From Cherax quadricarinatus (taxonomy: Eukaryota > Arthropoda > Malacostraca > Decapoda > Parastacidae), in the NCBI RefSeq assembly GCF_038502225.1, contig NC_091355.1, forward strand, positions 10,205,778 to 10,269,777: 64,000 nucleotides of DNA. Direction: 5' to 3'. The notes beneath the pieces were generated by a model that did no database searches, was not told where the DNA came from, and was given only the letters and a program-made list of their open reading frames with translations. Position numbers and translations under genes: made by a program. This document shows, piece after piece, positions 61,571-64,000 of this stretch (position 1 is its first letter; each line of letters starts with the position of its first letter).

Positions 61571-61835
61571 GTACCTTCCAGCGCCCAGTGTGCTGCGTGT
61601 ACCTTCCAGCGCCCAGTGTGACAACGTCAACACAAGATTGTACTGGAGGTACATACCAGCACCCTGTGTAAGAACGTCAACACAAGATTGTACTGGAGGT
61701 ACCTTCCAGCGCCCAGTGTGAGAACGTCAACACAAGATTGTACTGGAGGTACCTTCCAGCGCCCAGTGTGAGAACGTCAACACAAGATTGTACTGGAGGT
61801 ACATACCAGCGCCCAGTGTGAGAACGTCAACACAC
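61571..61835. repeat. 50-bp minisatellite, about five copies
   Basis: Units with CCAGCGCCCAGTGTGAGAAC and ACAAGATTGTACTGGAGGTA; the first units are shortened. Confidence 0.92.
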
Positions 61836-61904
61836 GATCAGGAATCACATAACGTAATGGAACTTTTTACCCAAATCATTAGCGTCACTCCAGGTCTTGT
61901 CTTG

Positions 61905-62030
61905 ATAAGTAAGACACAGGTGCAACACATAGGTGTATTTATTCCGAAACGTTTCACCTACACGGTAGGCTTCTCCAGTCGAGTACAGAAGAGTTAGCGG
62001 AAGCAGTAGAGATGCGAAGGCGATTACGTC
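61905..62030. mobile_element. SINE/foldback-type fragment
   Basis: AAGTAAGACACAGGTGCAAC, GAAACGTTTCACCTACACGG and GGCTTCTCCAGTCGAGTACA match 34,649-34,784. Confidence 0.7.
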
Positions 62031-62035
62031 GTCGA

Positions 62036-62965
62036 CAGTGTGGCACTGTCAGCCATCAGTGTGACACTATCAATCACTAGTAAGGCACTGTCAGTCACCA
62101 GAGTGGTACTATCAGCCACCAGTGTGGCACTGTCAGCCACCAGTGTGGCACTGTCAGCCACAAGTGTGGCACTATCAACCACCAGTATGGCACCATTAGC
62201 TACCAGTGTGGTACTATCAGCTACCAGTGTGGTACTATCAGCCACCAGTGTGGCACTGTCAGTCACCAGTGTGGCACTGTCAGCCACCAGTGTGGCACTA
62301 TCAACCACCAGTGTGGCACTATCAGCCACCAGTGTGGCACTGTCAGTGACCAGTGTTGTACTCTCAACCACCAGTGTGGCACTATCAGCCACCAGTGTGG
62401 TACTATCAGCCACCAGTGTGGCACTATTAGCCACCAGTGTGGCACTATTAGCCACCAGTGTGGCACTATCAGCCACCAGTGTGGCACTATCAGCCACCAG
62501 TGTGGCACTATCAGCCACCAGTGTGGCACTATCAGCCACCAGTGCGGTACTATCAGCCACCAGTGTGGCACTATCAGCCACCAGTGTGGTACTATCAGCT
62601 ACCAGTGTAGCACTATCAGCTACCAGTGTGGTACTATCAGCTACCAGTGTGGCACTATCAGCTACCAGTGTGGCACTGTCAGATACCAGTGTGGCACTAT
62701 CAGCTACCAGTGTGGTACTTTCAGCTATCAGTGTGGTACTATCAGCTACCAGTGTGGCACTATCAGCCACCAGTGTGGCACTATCAGCCACCAGTGTGGT
62801 ACTTTCAGCTACCAGTGTGGCACTATCAGCTACCAGTGTGGCACTATCAGCCACCAGTGTGGCACTATCAGCCACCAGTGTGGCACTATCAGCCACCAGT
62901 GTGGTACTATCAGCTACTAGTGTGGTACTATCAGCTACCAGTGTGGCACTGTCAGCTCTGTCACT
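62036..62965. repeat. 21-bp minisatellite, about 44 copies
   Basis: Units CTATCAGCCACCAGTGTGGC plus A with CAGCTACCAG and GTGGTA variants. Three frames are open on account of the 21-bp period (ALSATSV and others); artefacts. Confidence 0.96.
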
Positions 62966-63154
62966 GTGTTCTAGGTGAGAGTGTCAGCTGGGCTGGATAC
63001 AGAGGTGAGTAGAGATTGAGTGTATGTTATCACTGAGGCTGATCCATCATCCTCCTCCACATGATTGATTACGCTGAGGGTGTCATGACAGTGGGATGAT
63101 GGGTGGGGGCGGGGGATGAGGGCGTGGTTGTGGGCGGAAAGAGTAGAGTGGGGC

Positions 63155-64000
63155 TTTAGTTGCGGAAGGAGTGGTGAGGTGGAGGAAGAGTGGTGGAGGT
63201 GTGGTGGGGGTGGAGGAAGAGTGCTGGAGGTGTGGTGAGGGTGGAGGAAGAGTGGTAGAAGTGTGGCGAGGGTGGAGGAAGAATGCTGGAGGTGTGGTGG
63301 GGGTGGAGGAAGAGTGCTGGAGGTGTGGTGAGAGGGGAGGAAGAATGGTAGAAGTGTGGCTAGAGTGGAGGAAGAGTGGTGGAGGTGTGGTGGGGGTGGA
63401 GGAAGAGTGCTGGAGGTGTGGTGAGGGTGGAGGAAGAGTGGTGGAGGTATGGTGGGGATGGAGGAAGAGTAGTGGAGGTGTGGCAAGGGTGGAGGAAGAG
63501 TGGTGGAGGAGTGGTGAGGGTGGAGGAAAAGTGGTGGAGGTGTGGTGAGGATGGAAAAAGAGTGGTGGGGGTGTGGTGGGGGTGGAGGAAAAGTGGTGGT
63601 GTGGTGAGGGTGGAAGAAGAGTGGTGGAGGTGTGGTGGGGGTGGAGGAGTGGTGGGGGTGGATGAAAAGTGGTGGAGATGTGGTTAGGGTGGAGGAAGAG
63701 TGGTGGAGGTGTGGTGAGGGTGGAGGAAGAGTGACGGAGGTGTGGTGAGGGTGGAGGAAGAATGGTGGAGGTGTGGTGAGGGTGGAGGAAGAGTGGTGGA
63801 GGTGTGGCAAGGGTGGAGGAAGAGTGGCGGAGGTGTGGCAAGGGTGGAGGAAGAGTGGTGGAGGTGTGGTGGGGGTGGAGGAAAAGTGGTGGAGGTGTGG
63901 TGAGGGTGGAGGAAGAGTGGCGGAGGTGTGGCAAGGGTGGAGGAAGAGTAGTGGAGGTGTGGTGGGGGTGGAGGAAAAGTGGCGGAGGTGTGGTGGGGGT
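63155..64000. repeat. 31-bp G-rich minisatellite, running off the right edge
   Basis: About 27 units with GTGGAGGTGTGGTGGGGGTG and GAGGAAGAGTG. Strong strand asymmetry (few C on the plus strand). 62,966-63,154 is unique with no gene. Confidence 0.95.

Noticed and set aside
62024..62978. Ala/Thr/Ser repeat proteins on both strands
   Set aside because: 21-bp array open in several frames on both strands.
63155..64000. G-quadruplex-forming array
   Set aside because: G-rich, but most G-runs are of two or are separated by long loops; I cannot support stable quadruplexes from reading alone.

Overview
The window looks like eukaryotic, gene-poor, repeat-choked DNA, most likely from a decapod crustacean (crayfish, shrimp or crab). 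The grounds are the extreme density of mini- and microsatellites, the long (AC)n and (AT)n tracts, and interspersed repeats of a style I associate with decapods: palindromic foldback elements around an AACGTTTCG core, tRNA-derived SINEs with (TAA)n tails, and CR1-, RTE- and Penelope-type retroelements. The species assignment is inference. I see no convincing host protein gene, rRNA, functional tRNA or CRISPR array. Most long open frames are artefacts of tandem repeats whose period is a multiple of 3, or that happen to lack stops.

Layout. 1-14,782: three abutting minisatellites (27 bp, 27-30 bp and 11 bp units). 15.1-15.7 kb: an inverted-repeat element split by a SINE. 16.5-20.7 kb: two related arrays (22 and 47 bp). 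20.9-23.3 kb: foldback elements, a possible retroelement ORF remnant, SINEs and a trinucleotide tract. 23.3-24.9 kb: 47-bp array. 25.2-26.2 kb: cluster of foldback elements, one a 69-bp-arm hairpin inserted in another. 28.3-34.3 kb: arrays of 22, 22, 50, 16 and 35 bp. 34.4-36.5 kb: a 12-bp array split by a putative solo LTR that itself carries a SINE-like insert. 36.5-39.8 kb: 33-bp and 38-bp arrays, the latter split by a truncated LINE. 40.2-42.3 kb: an RTE-like LINE with an open 630-codon reverse transcriptase frame. 43.7-52.7 kb and 56.6-58.4 kb: nine of the ten copies found of one CR1-like LINE, almost all embedded in (AC)n; the tenth is at 26.8 kb. 53.7-55.6 kb: 21-bp arrays and a Penelope-like fragment. 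59-64 kb: another Penelope-like fragment and arrays of 23, 50, 21 and 31 bp. My hand sum puts minisatellites at about 34 kb, roughly half the window.

The only genes are those of mobile elements. The RTE-like reverse transcriptase at 40,175-42,067 is open throughout but lacks its endonuclease end. The CR1-like element at 44,824-48,697 keeps ORF1, endonuclease and reverse transcriptase but carries stops and frameshifts. All other copies are 5'-truncated. The most interesting pattern is that copies of the CR1-like family sit head-to-tail inside (AC)n tracts, always with the coding strand reading AC. This suggests an element that targets, or primes on, the microsatellite that forms its own tail.
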